Below, piece after piece: positions 1 to 8,431 of a DNA stretch of 64,000 nucleotides. Source of the DNA: Gammaproteobacteria bacterium (GTDB lineage: Bacteria; Pseudomonadota; Gammaproteobacteria; Burkholderiales; Rhodocyclaceae); NCBI GenBank assembly GCA_018819515.1, contig JAHJPX010000002.1, positions 1 through 64,000 on the forward strand. The letters run 5' to 3'. Numbering within the stretch: position 1 is the first letter of the stretch; each line of letters starts with the position of its first letter. The notes under the pieces are model-generated. The model was not told where the DNA came from. It was given only the letters and a program-made list of their open reading frames with translations, and did not search any database. The position numbers and the translations under genes were made by a program.

Positions 1-187
1 ATCCTTCCCAGCCTCCCAGCCGGGCAATACACTCCCCTTGGGCCAACGGTCGTCCTCCTGTTCCTTGATGCCTCGCAACACCAAGATAACAGTGACGGCC
101 GCTTGGCCTCTTTCAGTTCACGGAGTTCGGTGAAGAACCATTTTTTATGCGCTTGGCGCGAATTTTGGCATCGCGGTATCGAAGTTC

Positions 188-1021
188 GTGGCGGCCTCTT
201 ACACCGGCTCGGGTTCGATGCTGGCCGAGGCGATCCACTCCAGCGCCGATTGTGCCAATCAGCTTCTCCTGCTGCTCGGCATGCGCGAGGCGAAGCGGCC
301 GGAATCGGCCGATCATCCGCTCGGGCATCATCGCGCCTCGTATTTCTGGGCCATGATTGTGGCGCTGATGCTGTTCTTCATGGGTGGCGCGTTCTCGGTC
401 TACGAGGGCATCGAGCGGCTGCACAATCCGCAGCCGCTCGAGAACGGGTTGATCGCCATGGCGGTGCTCGGTGTGGCGGTGGTGCTGGAGGCGTTCTCGC
501 TGGCCGGCGCCATGCGCGAAATCCGCAAGACGTCGGGCGGCAAGCCATTCCTGCGCTGGTTCCGCGAGTCGCGCCAGTCCGAACTGATGGTGGTGGCGGG
601 CGAAGACATCGCCGCGCTGGCGGGTTTGACGCTGGCGTTTTTCGCGGTCGCAGCGACGGTACTGACCGGCAATCCGCTCTGGGACGCGTTGGGCACACTT
701 TCGGTGGGCGCCGTGCTGATGGTGATTGCGGTCGTGGTGATGATCGAGGTGAAAGGCCTGATCGTTGGTGAATCAGTGGCGCCGGAATTGCGCACTGAAA
801 TCGGTACCTATATCGCCGCGCAGCCGGAAGTCGCGATCGTGTTCAACATCATCACGCTGGCCTGGGGCGAGCGCGTGGTAATCGCCGTCAAGGCGAAGAT
901 GGCCGAAGCCGAAACCATTACCGGCGCCGAGATGGTCCGTCGCATCAATGCTGTCGAGGCCCGGATACAGGAGAAATTTCCCTCTGCGCGCTGGGTGTTC
1001 TTCGAACCGGACGAACGTTGA
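188..1021 (+). CDS. Cation diffusion facilitator family transporter, N-terminus frameshifted
   Basis: This is a CDF (cation efflux) membrane protein that would export divalent metal ions in exchange for protons. The family signature is visible near the start: SGSMLAEAIHSSADCANQ carries the HSxxDxxN motif of the second membrane helix. Several hydrophobic helices follow (about residues 50-75, 85-110, 140-165 and 170-195), then a soluble C-terminal domain ending in WVFFEPDER. The GTG at 188 is only the first start in this frame. Homology clearly continues upstream (TIFYALGANFGIAVSKF is encoded from 137), but a TGA at 131-133 blocks that frame. The true N-terminus, MASFSSRSSVK from the TTG at 103, lies in another frame. 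One extra base near 136 would explain this, as a mutation or a read error. The family call is firm; whether the gene is functional is not. Confidence 0.75.
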   Translation: MAASYTGSGSMLAEAIHSSADCANQLLLLLGMREAKRPESADHPLGHHRASYFWAMIVALMLFFMGGAFSVYEGIERLHNPQPLENGLIAMAVLGVAVVLEAFSLAGAMREIRKTSGGKPFLRWFRESRQSELMVVAGEDIAALAGLTLAFFAVAATVLTGNPLWDALGTLSVGAVLMVIAVVVMIEVKGLIVGESVAPELRTEIGTYIAAQPEVAIVFNIITLAWGERVVIAVKAKMAEAETITGAEMVRRINAVEARIQEKFPSARWVFFEPDER

Positions 1022-1028
1022 GAGGCGC

Positions 1029-1424
1029 TCAGGAATCCCCGGGAATGAGCGACGTGCAGGTCCGGTAACTGCAAGTGCAGTTGGCGATCGTCGGTCGCCC
1101 CGGGCGCTTCGCCGGACATGAAAAATCGGCGGCGATGGGCGCGTCGAGCACTACGGCGGAGAAGGCGAACGGAACGCCGTTCAGCACCTGCGCCGCTTCG
1201 CTGGCGGCGATATCCGACACGTCGACAAGGCACAGCGCACGTCCTGGTGTGTCGCGGCTACAGTAGATGTTAACGTTGGTAACGTGCCCCGGCTTGGGCA
1301 GGTGCGACGACAGGAGAGCGGCGAACTCGCATATGTCGCCCCTGATATCAACCCCGCCGGTGACGGATTCCAGATCGTCGTCCCGGTTGCCGCGAACCAA
1401 TGTGAGTCGTTTTTCCGATGTCAT
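1029..1424 (-). CDS. Hypothetical protein, 131 aa, cysteine-rich tail
   Basis: I do not recognise this protein. It starts at an ATG preceded by AGAGG, a fair ribosome binding site, and ends just downstream of the convergent cation-efflux gene. No signal peptide or membrane segment is seen. The middle is mixed alpha/beta in character (FAALLSSHLPKPGHVTNVNIYC, then GRALCLVDVSDIAASEA). The last 25 residues contain four cysteines in the order C-x-C-x4-C, preceded by a further Cys, which could bind a metal. It is divergent from lemA. Codon use looks normal for this chromosome, so it is probably a real gene, but its function is unknown. Confidence 0.55.
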   Translation of the reverse strand: MTSEKRLTLVRGNRDDDLESVTGGVDIRGDICEFAALLSSHLPKPGHVTNVNIYCSRDTPGRALCLVDVSDIAASEAAQVLNGVPFAFSAVVLDAPIAADFSCPAKRPGRPTIANCTCSYRTCTSLIPGDS

Positions 1425-1615
1425 CCCTCTGGCATTATCCTCTTTCGGCGCCTGTTTGGCGATGCCTCGTCTCGACAGTATTTGACAGATCTTTGCGTTT
1501 GGCCGCCGGTGTCAATACGACCGGCCGTTTGAAGATGCTATTCTCGACAAAATGCCATTTGCCGCCGGATGTGGCAACGGCTTTTCTCATGCCACGATCG
1601 TTCGGGAGTTCAACC

Positions 1616-2215
1616 ATGCATGCACGACTGATTGCCTTCCTTGTCATTGTTGCCACGCTGTTGTCGGGTTGTGGATATAACCAGATCCAGATCAACGACG
1701 AAGAGGTTGGCGCCGCCTGGTCGGAAGTCCTCAACCAGTACCAGCGCCGCGCCGATCTGATTCCCAATCTGGTCGCTACCGTACAAGGCTACGCAGCGCA
1801 CGAAAAGGAAGTGCTGACGCGCGTCACCGAAGCGAGGGCCAATGTGGCGGGAATGAAGATGACGCCGGAGCTTGTCAACGACGAAGCCGCGTTCGCCAAG
1901 TTCCAGCAGGCGCAATCGGAACTGTCCGGCGCGCTGGCCCGCCTGTTGCTGGTGGTCGAGAACTATCCGAACCTCAAGGCCGACGCGAATTTCCGCGACC
2001 TCCAGGCGCAACTGGAGGGCACCGAGAACCGCATCACCGTCGCCCGCAACCGTTACATCGACGCGGTCAAGAAATACAACGTTTCGGTGAGGACATTCCC
2101 GAACAACCTGACAGCCATGGTCATGGGCTGGAAGACGAAGGCCAATTTCACGGTCGAAAACGAAAAGGCAATTTCGGCGCCGCCCGTGGTGAAGTTCGAT
2201 ACGCCTGCGAAATAG
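1616..2215 (+). CDS. lemA: LemA family lipoprotein
   Basis: A 199-residue LemA family protein. The ATG at 1616 is preferred over upstream in-frame codons because it gives a clean lipoprotein signal peptide: a hydrophobic stretch ending in the lipobox LLSGC, with the acylated Cys near residue 18. The long LemA helices follow, with the family motif NQYQRRADLIPNLVATVQGYA at about residues 40-60 and VVENYPNLKAD at about 115. LemA proteins are membrane-anchored helical bundles of uncertain role. They are commonly encoded with TPM-domain proteins, as here: two such genes follow within 1 kb on the same strand, which suggests one operon. Confidence 0.9.
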   Translation: MHARLIAFLVIVATLLSGCGYNQIQINDEEVGAAWSEVLNQYQRRADLIPNLVATVQGYAAHEKEVLTRVTEARANVAGMKMTPELVNDEAAFAKFQQAQSELSGALARLLLVVENYPNLKADANFRDLQAQLEGTENRITVARNRYIDAVKKYNVSVRTFPNNLTAMVMGWKTKANFTVENEKAISAPPVVKFDTPAK

Positions 2216-2251
2216 TGCCGCCTTTGGCGTCCAGCTAGTCAGGCTACGCAT

Positions 2252-3139
2252 ATGATGACAATTCCAACTTCCGTTGGCCGGTTGTCAGCCGTAGCGGTGC
2301 GCCTCCTGACGGTCATTTGGCTGTCGTTCCTGCCGTTCGTTGTAGAAGCGGCAGATCTGGTGCCGTTGCCGGCGTTATCGGCGCATGTCACCGACCTGAC
2401 CGCGACGCTGACGCCGGAACAGCGCGCCACGCTGGAAACCGCTACCGCGGCCATCGAGCGGGAAAAGGGCGCGCAGGTGGCAATCCTGATCCTGCCAACG
2501 ACGCAGCCGGAAGCCATCGAGCAATTCGGCATCCGGCTGGCGGAAGCGTGGAAGATCGGTCGGGGCGGCGTCGACGACGGCGTGATCGTCATCGTCGCCA
2601 AGGACGACCGAAAGATGCGCATCGAGGTCGGCTACGGGCTGGAGGGCGCAATTCCCGATGCAGTGGCGAAGCGTATCGTCTCGGACCTGATGGCCCCGCG
2701 CTTCAGACAGGGCGATTTCGCAGGCGGGCTGGAAGCGGCGGTGGCGGCGATCGGCAAGTCGATCGCAGGCGAGGCGTTGCCGCTACCGGCGTCAAGCGGC
2801 GCGGCTGACGGCCTCGACGGTTCCAACCTGATTGTGTTGCTCTTCGTGGTGATCGCTTTTTCCGGTGTTCTGCGCGCCATGTTCGGCGGCGTCGGTTCAC
2901 TGGCGGCGGCGGGGGTGGCCGGCTGGCTGGGATGGGCGATTTTCGCTTCGGTATTGGCGGCCGGACTCTCGGGCGTTGCCGCTTTCGTGTTTTCATTTGC
3001 GCGTGGCAACAGCGGCTGGAGTTCCGGTGGACGCGGCGGCCACGGGGGAACCTTCGGCGGCGGTTGGTCTGGCGGCGGAGGTGGCTGGTCAGGCGGCGGC
3101 GGAGGTTTCGGCGGTGGTGGTGCTTCGGGAGGCTGGTGA
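2252..3139 (+). CDS. TPM-domain membrane protein with glycine-rich tail (YgcG type)
   Basis: A 295-residue protein with a signal peptide (about residues 12-34), then a TPM domain (about 40-170) recognisable from LTPEQRATLETATAAIERE, GRGGVDDGVIVIVAKDDRKMRIEVGYGLEGAIPD and FRQGDFAGGLEAAV. Two membrane helices follow at about residues 200-250. The last 45 residues are almost only Gly, Ser and Trp. This order matches the YgcG family: signal, TPM, transmembrane, Gly-rich tail. The TPM domain has been linked to photosystem repair in plants and to phosphatase activity, but its bacterial role is unclear. It lies 36 bases after lemA and one base before the next TPM gene, consistent with co-transcription. 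Confidence 0.88.
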   Translation: MMTIPTSVGRLSAVAVRLLTVIWLSFLPFVVEAADLVPLPALSAHVTDLTATLTPEQRATLETATAAIEREKGAQVAILILPTTQPEAIEQFGIRLAEAWKIGRGGVDDGVIVIVAKDDRKMRIEVGYGLEGAIPDAVAKRIVSDLMAPRFRQGDFAGGLEAAVAAIGKSIAGEALPLPASSGAADGLDGSNLIVLLFVVIAFSGVLRAMFGGVGSLAAAGVAGWLGWAIFASVLAAGLSGVAAFVFSFARGNSGWSSGGRGGHGGTFGGGWSGGGGGWSGGGGGFGGGGASGGW

Positions 3140-3140
3140 A

Positions 3141-3638
3141 ATGGAAATGCGACGATTCGTCAAGCATCTCCTGACGCCCGGCTGGTGGGTCAGGCGGGCA
3201 TTTCGCTGGCCCGACCGCCAAGCGATCCGGAATGCGGTTGCGACTTCGGAACTATCCCATCGCGGAGAGATCCGCTTTGCGGCCGAAGGCCCGTTGCCAT
3301 TGAGCAATCTGCTTTCCGGCCAAACGACGCGCGCGCGGGCAACTCAGCTTTTTGACATGCTCGGTGTTGGCAATACCCGCGAGGCCAGCGGTGTTCTGAT
3401 ATATGTGCAATTAGTTGACCGTCGGGTTGAAATTCTTGCCGATCACGGGATTGCCGACAGGATCGCGCCCACGGAATGGGAGCGCATATGCCGGGAGATG
3501 GAAGTGGCTTTTGCGCAAGGCGATTGGCGGCGCGGCGCGCTGGAGGCCATTGAACGGACGACGCAATTATTGACCGTGCATTTCCCGGGCAGGCCCGGCA
3601 ACCCGAACGAGCTGGAAGACAGCCCGAGGTTCTTCTAG
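3141..3638 (+). CDS. Cytosolic TPM-domain protein
   Basis: A 165-residue protein made of little more than a single TPM domain, without a signal peptide. The ATG at 3141 begins one base after the stop of the previous TPM gene, so translation is probably coupled. Family features are LFDMLGVGNTREASGVLIYVQLVDRRVEILADHGI (about residues 75-110) and FAQGDWRRGALEAIERTTQLL near the C-terminus, the counterpart of the FxxGDFxxGL motif in the longer protein. LemA, secreted TPM and short TPM genes in a row are a common arrangement in proteobacteria. The function is unknown; it may assist the membrane-bound partner. Confidence 0.85.
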   Translation: MEMRRFVKHLLTPGWWVRRAFRWPDRQAIRNAVATSELSHRGEIRFAAEGPLPLSNLLSGQTTRARATQLFDMLGVGNTREASGVLIYVQLVDRRVEILADHGIADRIAPTEWERICREMEVAFAQGDWRRGALEAIERTTQLLTVHFPGRPGNPNELEDSPRFF

Positions 3639-3642
3639 GCCG

Positions 3643-4977
3643 TCAGTGGGTTCGGTCGTCCAGTAGCGCGACGTCGTCGTGTTGGCGCTGGTTCTGGATA
3701 TGACGATTCCGGACCAGCCACATGGTGCCGGCGACGAACAACCCGAACAGGGTGATCACTGCGAATATCGAGAGTCCTGCCATGAGCAGCAGGGAGTAGA
3801 TGCCGGTCATGATGAGGATGGACAGGTTCTCATTGAAGTTCTGAACCGCGATCGAGTGTCCCGCACCCATCAGGATATGACCGCGGTGCTGGAGCAGGGC
3901 ATTCATGGGCACCACGAAGAAGCCCGAGAACGCACCGACGACGACCAGCAGGGGTACGGCCAGCCACATGTCGCGGACGAAAATCATCAGAATCACGCCC
4001 AGGCCCATGGCCATGCCGAGCGGGATGACGCGTACCGATTTGCGCAGAGAGATCATTTTCGCCGCCAGCGCTGCGCCAATGGCGACCCCGACTGCGACGA
4101 TGCCCTGCAGCATGCTGGCGTTCGACAGATCCAGGTTCATGGCGGCTTTCGCCCACTCGATCACGATGAATTGCAGCGTGGCGCCCGCACCCCAGAACAG
4201 CGTGGTCACCGCCAACGAAATCTGGCCCAGACGGTCGCGCCAGAGCAGCTTCAGGCAGTGACTGAATTCGTGGATGAGATAGAGCGGGTTCCTTTTCAGC
4301 GGTTTATGGTCGACGCCGGTGTCGGGGACGTAGAGATTGAAAAGCGCTGCCACCGCATAGAGCGCGCCTACGACCAGCAGATTCATTTCGGCGATGGTGT
4401 CGATGCCGGTGCTGAGAAGCGGAAAGTTGAACGAGAGCAGCGACTGGGCGACATTCGGTTGGATGATCAGACCGCCGAGTACGACACCGAGGATGATCGC
4501 GATTACAGTCAGCCCCTCGATCCAGCCGTTGGCGACCACCAGCAGTCGATGCGGCAGGTATTCGGTGAGGATGCCGTACTTGGCGGGCGAATAGGCGGCG
4601 GCGCCCAGGCCGACCACGGCGTATGCGACCAGGGGATGAACATCGAAGAACATCAGCGCGCAGCCGAATATCTTGATGTTGTTGCTGATGAACATGACCC
4701 GCCACTTCGGCATCGAGTCGGCAAACGCGCCGACGAACGCCGCCAGCGCGACGTAGGATACGGTGAAGGACGTTTTAAGTAGTGGCTCGTACTCGGCTGG
4801 CGCCTGCACGTCGCGCAGGATGGCGATGGCGGCGATCAGCAGCGTGTTGTCGGCGAGCGCGGAAAAGAACTGCGCCGCCATGATGATGTAGAAGCCGAGG
4901 GACATTGGCGAGGGTTTATACCATGAAAGAATTACGGCGCTCTTGCCGGGAGCTTCGTGGCGAAAAATGGCGTGCAT
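3643..4977 (-). CDS. lplT: Lysophospholipid transporter LplT (MFS)
   Basis: A major facilitator protein of 444 residues with about 12 hydrophobic helices, matching LplT, which flips lysophospholipids across the inner membrane for re-acylation. Recognisable stretches are FYIIMAAQFFSALADNTLL, AYSPAKYGILTEYLPHRLLVVANGWIEG and FFVVPMNALLQHRGH. The ATG at 4977 is chosen because AAGGGGA lies just before it. A later in-frame ATG at 4905 (MSLGFYII) matches the usual family start but has no such site. Unlike the fused or adjacent acyltransferase arrangement of some species, no plsC-like gene lies beside it. It is divergent from a LysR gene, with 77 bases between the two starts. Confidence 0.88.
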   Translation of the reverse strand: MHAIFRHEAPGKSAVILSWYKPSPMSLGFYIIMAAQFFSALADNTLLIAAIAILRDVQAPAEYEPLLKTSFTVSYVALAAFVGAFADSMPKWRVMFISNNIKIFGCALMFFDVHPLVAYAVVGLGAAAYSPAKYGILTEYLPHRLLVVANGWIEGLTVIAIILGVVLGGLIIQPNVAQSLLSFNFPLLSTGIDTIAEMNLLVVGALYAVAALFNLYVPDTGVDHKPLKRNPLYLIHEFSHCLKLLWRDRLGQISLAVTTLFWGAGATLQFIVIEWAKAAMNLDLSNASMLQGIVAVGVAIGAALAAKMISLRKSVRVIPLGMAMGLGVILMIFVRDMWLAVPLLVVVGAFSGFFVVPMNALLQHRGHILMGAGHSIAVQNFNENLSILIMTGIYSLLLMAGLSIFAVITLFGLFVAGTMWLVRNRHIQNQRQHDDVALLDDRTH

Positions 4978-4980
4978 CAG

Positions 4981-4990
4981 GTCCCCTTAT
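4981..4990 (-). promoter_or_regulatory. Ribosome binding site deciding the lplT start
   Basis: Read on the minus strand, AAGGGGACCTG runs directly into the ATG at 4977. The purine-rich AAGGGGA is well placed for that codon, while the alternative ATG at 4905 has only pyrimidine-rich sequence before it. Confidence 0.55.
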
Positions 4991-5054
4991 GTGCGCAAAT
5001 TGTGCTTGAATATCAAGCTGAACTAATAGAAAGCCGCGAGGAGGGGGAGATTTC

Positions 5055-5960
5055 ATGGCTGATCGCAGGCTGCAGGTGTTTCATGCCGTCGCCAAACAGC
5101 TGTCCTTTACGAAGGCGGCCGAGATCCTTTTCATGACACAGCCCGCCGTGACCTTTCAGATCAAGCAACTGGAAGAACACTTCAACACGCGGCTGTTCGA
5201 TCGTGGCCATGGCCGCATTGCCCTTACCCCGGCCGGTGAACTGGTGTTGACCTATGCAGAGCGCATTCTCGGCCTCTCTTCGGAAATGGATGTTCGCTTG
5301 GCCGAGATGACCGGGGAAATCGGGGGGTCGTTGCTGGTCGGTGCATCGACGACCATTGCGGAGTTCATGCTGCCCCGCATCCTTGGTGAGTTCAAGTCAG
5401 CCTATCCGAATGTTCGGCCGCGCCTGGTTGTCGCCAACTCCGAGACGATCGAAACGCGGGTTGCCGAACATACGCTGGACATCGGCTTTATCGAATCGCC
5501 GTCGCACCAACCCAACCTCGAAACCGAGATATGCTGCGACGACGAGTTGCAAGTCGTCTGTAGCCCGAAGTTCCCGCTGGCCAAGTTCAAGGAACTCACG
5601 CCGCAGCAGTTGACCGACCATCCGTACGTTTCTCGTGAGCCGGGTTCCGGTACGCGCGAATTCACGGATGAGTATCTGCACAAGGCGGGTATTGCTTCGG
5701 ACCAGATGAAACTGGTGATGGAGATGGGGAGTCCGATCGCGCTCAACGGTGTCGTGGAGACCGGGCTAGGGTTTGCGATAGCGTCGATTGGGTCGGTGCG
5801 CAAGGCGCAGCGCCTCGGGGATCTGATCTCGATTCCGCTCAAACCGAGGCTGATTCGGACGCTCTCGATGGTGTACCCCAAGGAAAAGTTCCGTTCGCGG
5901 TTGGTGACGACCTTTGTTGATTTCGCCTCGTCCCGTCTCAAGCAAATGGCGACGAAATAG
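5055..5960 (+). CDS. LysR family transcriptional regulator
   Basis: A 301-residue LysR-type regulator. The N-terminal winged helix-turn-helix is plain (FTKAAEILFMTQPAVTFQIKQLEEHFNTRLFDR, residues about 18-50), followed by the linker helix and a periplasmic-binding-like effector domain (residues about 90-295). A strong ribosome site (GAGGAGGGGG) precedes the ATG. It resembles the CysB/CbbR/YeiE branch, for example SREPGSGTREFTDEYL in the effector pocket, but I cannot name the ligand. It is divergent from lplT, so the 77-base gap may hold its operator. Only 6 bases separate it from alr downstream. Confidence 0.88.
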   Translation: MADRRLQVFHAVAKQLSFTKAAEILFMTQPAVTFQIKQLEEHFNTRLFDRGHGRIALTPAGELVLTYAERILGLSSEMDVRLAEMTGEIGGSLLVGASTTIAEFMLPRILGEFKSAYPNVRPRLVVANSETIETRVAEHTLDIGFIESPSHQPNLETEICCDDELQVVCSPKFPLAKFKELTPQQLTDHPYVSREPGSGTREFTDEYLHKAGIASDQMKLVMEMGSPIALNGVVETGLGFAIASIGSVRKAQRLGDLISIPLKPRLIRTLSMVYPKEKFRSRLVTTFVDFASSRLKQMATK

Positions 5961-5966
5961 GCGGGT

Positions 5967-7064
5967 ATGATCGCGGGCATGACCAGCGCCACCGCACGCC
6001 CGATTCGCGCCATATTCGATTCCGCCGCCCTGCGGCACAACCATGCCGTCGCGCGGCACCACGCGGGGTCGGCCCGCTTGTGGAGCGTGGTCAAGGCCAA
6101 CGCCTACGGGCACGGCCTGGAACGAACCGTCGCCGCGCTGGCCGACGTTGCCGATGGCTTCGCGTTGATCGAACTCGAAGCCGCCATGGTCCTGCGCGAA
6201 GCCGGACTGCGCCATCCGATTCTGATGCTCGAAGGATGCTATTCGGCCGAAGAACTGCCGTCGTTTGCCGAATATCACCTGACGCCGGTCTTCCATCGTC
6301 TTGCCCAGGTGGATGAATTCTGCGCGCTGGCGCTGCCGGTTCGCCTTCCCGTTTATCTCAAGCTCAATACGGGGATGAACCGGCTAGGTCTCGATGCGGC
6401 CGAGCTGGCAGCAGCGCTGGACAAACTGGCTTATTCTTCGAGTGCTGATTCCATCACCCTGATGACGCATTTTGCCGATGCCGATGGCGAACGCGGTGTC
6501 GCTTGGCAGATGGCGCGATTCGATGCCATGTGCGCCGGACGGTCTCTGCCGCGCTCCCTGGCCAACTCGGCGGCGCTGATACGTTTCCCGGAAGCGTGCG
6601 GCGACTGGGCCAGGCCCGGGATCATGCTCTACGGCAGTACCCCGTTTGCGGACCGGAGTGCCGAAGACCTCGGACTGCGGCCGGTGATGACGTTGGAAAG
6701 TGAACTGATCGCCGTGCGCGACCTCGCGGCAGGCGAGCATGTCGGCTACGGCTGCATCTTTACCGCCGAACGACCGATGCGCATTGGTGTGGTGGCGGGT
6801 GGCTACGCCGATGGTTATCCGCGTCATGCATCGACCGGAACGCCGATCCTGGTTGACGGACAGCGCACGCGCACGCTCGGGCGGGTTTCCATGGACAAGA
6901 TGTGCGTCGACTTGACCGAACTGCCGGATGCCGGCGTTGGCGACACAGTGACCTTGTGGGGCAATGGTTTGTCGGTGGACGAGGTCGCTGCCGCTGCGGG
7001 CACGATCGGTTACGAGTTGCTTTGCGCACTGGCGGACCGCGTCCCGATCATAGAAGCCGAGTGA
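5967..7064 (+). CDS. alr: Alanine racemase
   Basis: A PLP-dependent racemase converting L-alanine to D-alanine for peptidoglycan. The cofactor lysine motif WSVVKANAYGHG lies at about residues 33-44. The catalytic Tyr region GEHVGYGCIFTAERPMRIGVVAGGYADGYPR is at about 253-283, and VSMDKMCVDLT carries the second-domain residues. The length of 365 is typical. The start may be the ATG at 5967 or the one at 5979 (MTSATARPIRA), which fits the usual family length slightly better; neither has a strong ribosome site. Its stop overlaps the radA start (TGATG), so alr and radA are translationally coupled. Confidence 0.95.
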   Translation: MIAGMTSATARPIRAIFDSAALRHNHAVARHHAGSARLWSVVKANAYGHGLERTVAALADVADGFALIELEAAMVLREAGLRHPILMLEGCYSAEELPSFAEYHLTPVFHRLAQVDEFCALALPVRLPVYLKLNTGMNRLGLDAAELAAALDKLAYSSSADSITLMTHFADADGERGVAWQMARFDAMCAGRSLPRSLANSAALIRFPEACGDWARPGIMLYGSTPFADRSAEDLGLRPVMTLESELIAVRDLAAGEHVGYGCIFTAERPMRIGVVAGGYADGYPRHASTGTPILVDGQRTRTLGRVSMDKMCVDLTELPDAGVGDTVTLWGNGLSVDEVAAAAGTIGYELLCALADRVPIIEAE

Positions 7065-8431
7065 TGGCGAAGGCGAAGAGCGTCTTCACCTGCACCGAAT
7101 GCGGTGCCAGCAGTCCAAAGTGGCAAGGCCAGTGTCCCGGTTGCGGGCAATGGAATACGCTGGTCGAAGCCGTTGCCGAGACTGTGGTCGCGGGCGGCAA
7201 CCGCTACGCAGGGCTCGCCGGTAGCGGCGTGCTTCAGGATCTCGCCGCGATTCGTCCGCGTGAAGAACCGCGCCAGGCGACCGGCATCGAGGAATTTGAC
7301 CGTGTGCTCGGCGGTGGCCTGGTACCGGGCGCCGTGGTGCTGATTGGCGGCGATCCCGGTATCGGCAAATCGACATTGTTGTTGCAAGCACTGTCGCGTC
7401 TAGCTGAGGCCGGTCAGCCGGTGCTCTATGTCTCCGGCGAAGAGTCCGCCGAGCAGGTGGCCTTGCGCGCGCAGCGGCTGCAGCTGGCGACAGGCGGCCT
7501 GCGCTTGCTGCCAGAAATCGGACTAGAGAAGATTCTGGCGACGCTGAAACAGGAAAGGCCGCTGGTGGCAGTCATCGACTCCATCCAGACGCTGTACTCG
7601 GAAGCATTGCAATCGGCACCCGGTTCGGTCGCCCAGGTGCGGGAGTGCGCGGCGCAACTGACGCGGCTGGCCAAGCAAAGCGGTATCGGTATCGTTCTGG
7701 TCGGTCACGTGACCAAGGAGGGCGCACTTGCAGGACCGCGCGTGCTTGAGCATATGGTCGATACCGTTCTCTATTTCGAAGGCGACACGCATTCGAGCTT
7801 CCGCTTGGTGCGCGCAGTCAAGAACCGATTTGGCGCTGTCAACGAACTCGGCGTCTTCGCCATGACGGAGAAGGGACTGCGCGGTGTCTCGAATCCTTCG
7901 GCACTATTTCTGTCGCAGCACGCGCAAGAGGTGTCGGGTTCCTGCGTGCTCGTGACGCAGGAAGGCACACGGCCTCTGCTGGTGGAGATCCAGGCCCTGG
8001 TCGATGCCGCGCATACGCCGAGTTCACGCCGGCTGACGGTAGGGCTGGATCCGCAGCGCCTGGCGATGCTGCTTGCTGTGCTCCATCGCCACGCCGGCAT
8101 TGTCTGTTTCGATCAGGACGTGTTTGTGAACGCCGTTGGCGGAGTGCGAATTCAGGAGCCCGCCGCCGATCTCGCTGTCCTGCTTGCCATCGTATCCTCG
8201 CTCCATAACCGGCCGCTGCCCGCCAAACTGGTGGCATTCGGCGAAGTCGGTCTGGCGGGTGAAATTCGTCCGGCGCCGCGGGGCCAGGAACGTCTGAAGG
8301 AGGCCGCCAAACTCGGGTTTACCCACGCCATGGTGCCGAAAGCCAATGCGCCGCGGCAGCCGATCAAGGGCATCGACGTCATCGCGCTCGATCGCGTCGA
8401 CCAGGCCATCGAAAAACTGCGCAACCTGTGA
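7064..8431 (+). CDS. radA: DNA repair protein RadA
   Basis: A 455-residue RadA (Sms), a RecA-like ATPase that helps process recombination intermediates by driving branch migration. It starts with the four-cysteine zinc finger CTECGASSPKWQGQCPGCG (residues 8-26). Walker A is GGDPGIGKST at about residue 95. The RadA-specific KNRFG motif is visible (VKNRFGAVNELGVF), and a Lon-like domain closes the protein (EPAADLAVLLAIVSSL, ...AFGEVGLAGEIRP). The ATG at 7064 overlaps the alr stop, and the radA stop overlaps the GTG start of the permease gene. The three genes form one unit. Confidence 0.96.
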   Translation: MAKAKSVFTCTECGASSPKWQGQCPGCGQWNTLVEAVAETVVAGGNRYAGLAGSGVLQDLAAIRPREEPRQATGIEEFDRVLGGGLVPGAVVLIGGDPGIGKSTLLLQALSRLAEAGQPVLYVSGEESAEQVALRAQRLQLATGGLRLLPEIGLEKILATLKQERPLVAVIDSIQTLYSEALQSAPGSVAQVRECAAQLTRLAKQSGIGIVLVGHVTKEGALAGPRVLEHMVDTVLYFEGDTHSSFRLVRAVKNRFGAVNELGVFAMTEKGLRGVSNPSALFLSQHAQEVSGSCVLVTQEGTRPLLVEIQALVDAAHTPSSRRLTVGLDPQRLAMLLAVLHRHAGIVCFDQDVFVNAVGGVRIQEPAADLAVLLAIVSSLHNRPLPAKLVAFGEVGLAGEIRPAPRGQERLKEAAKLGFTHAMVPKANAPRQPIKGIDVIALDRVDQAIEKLRNL

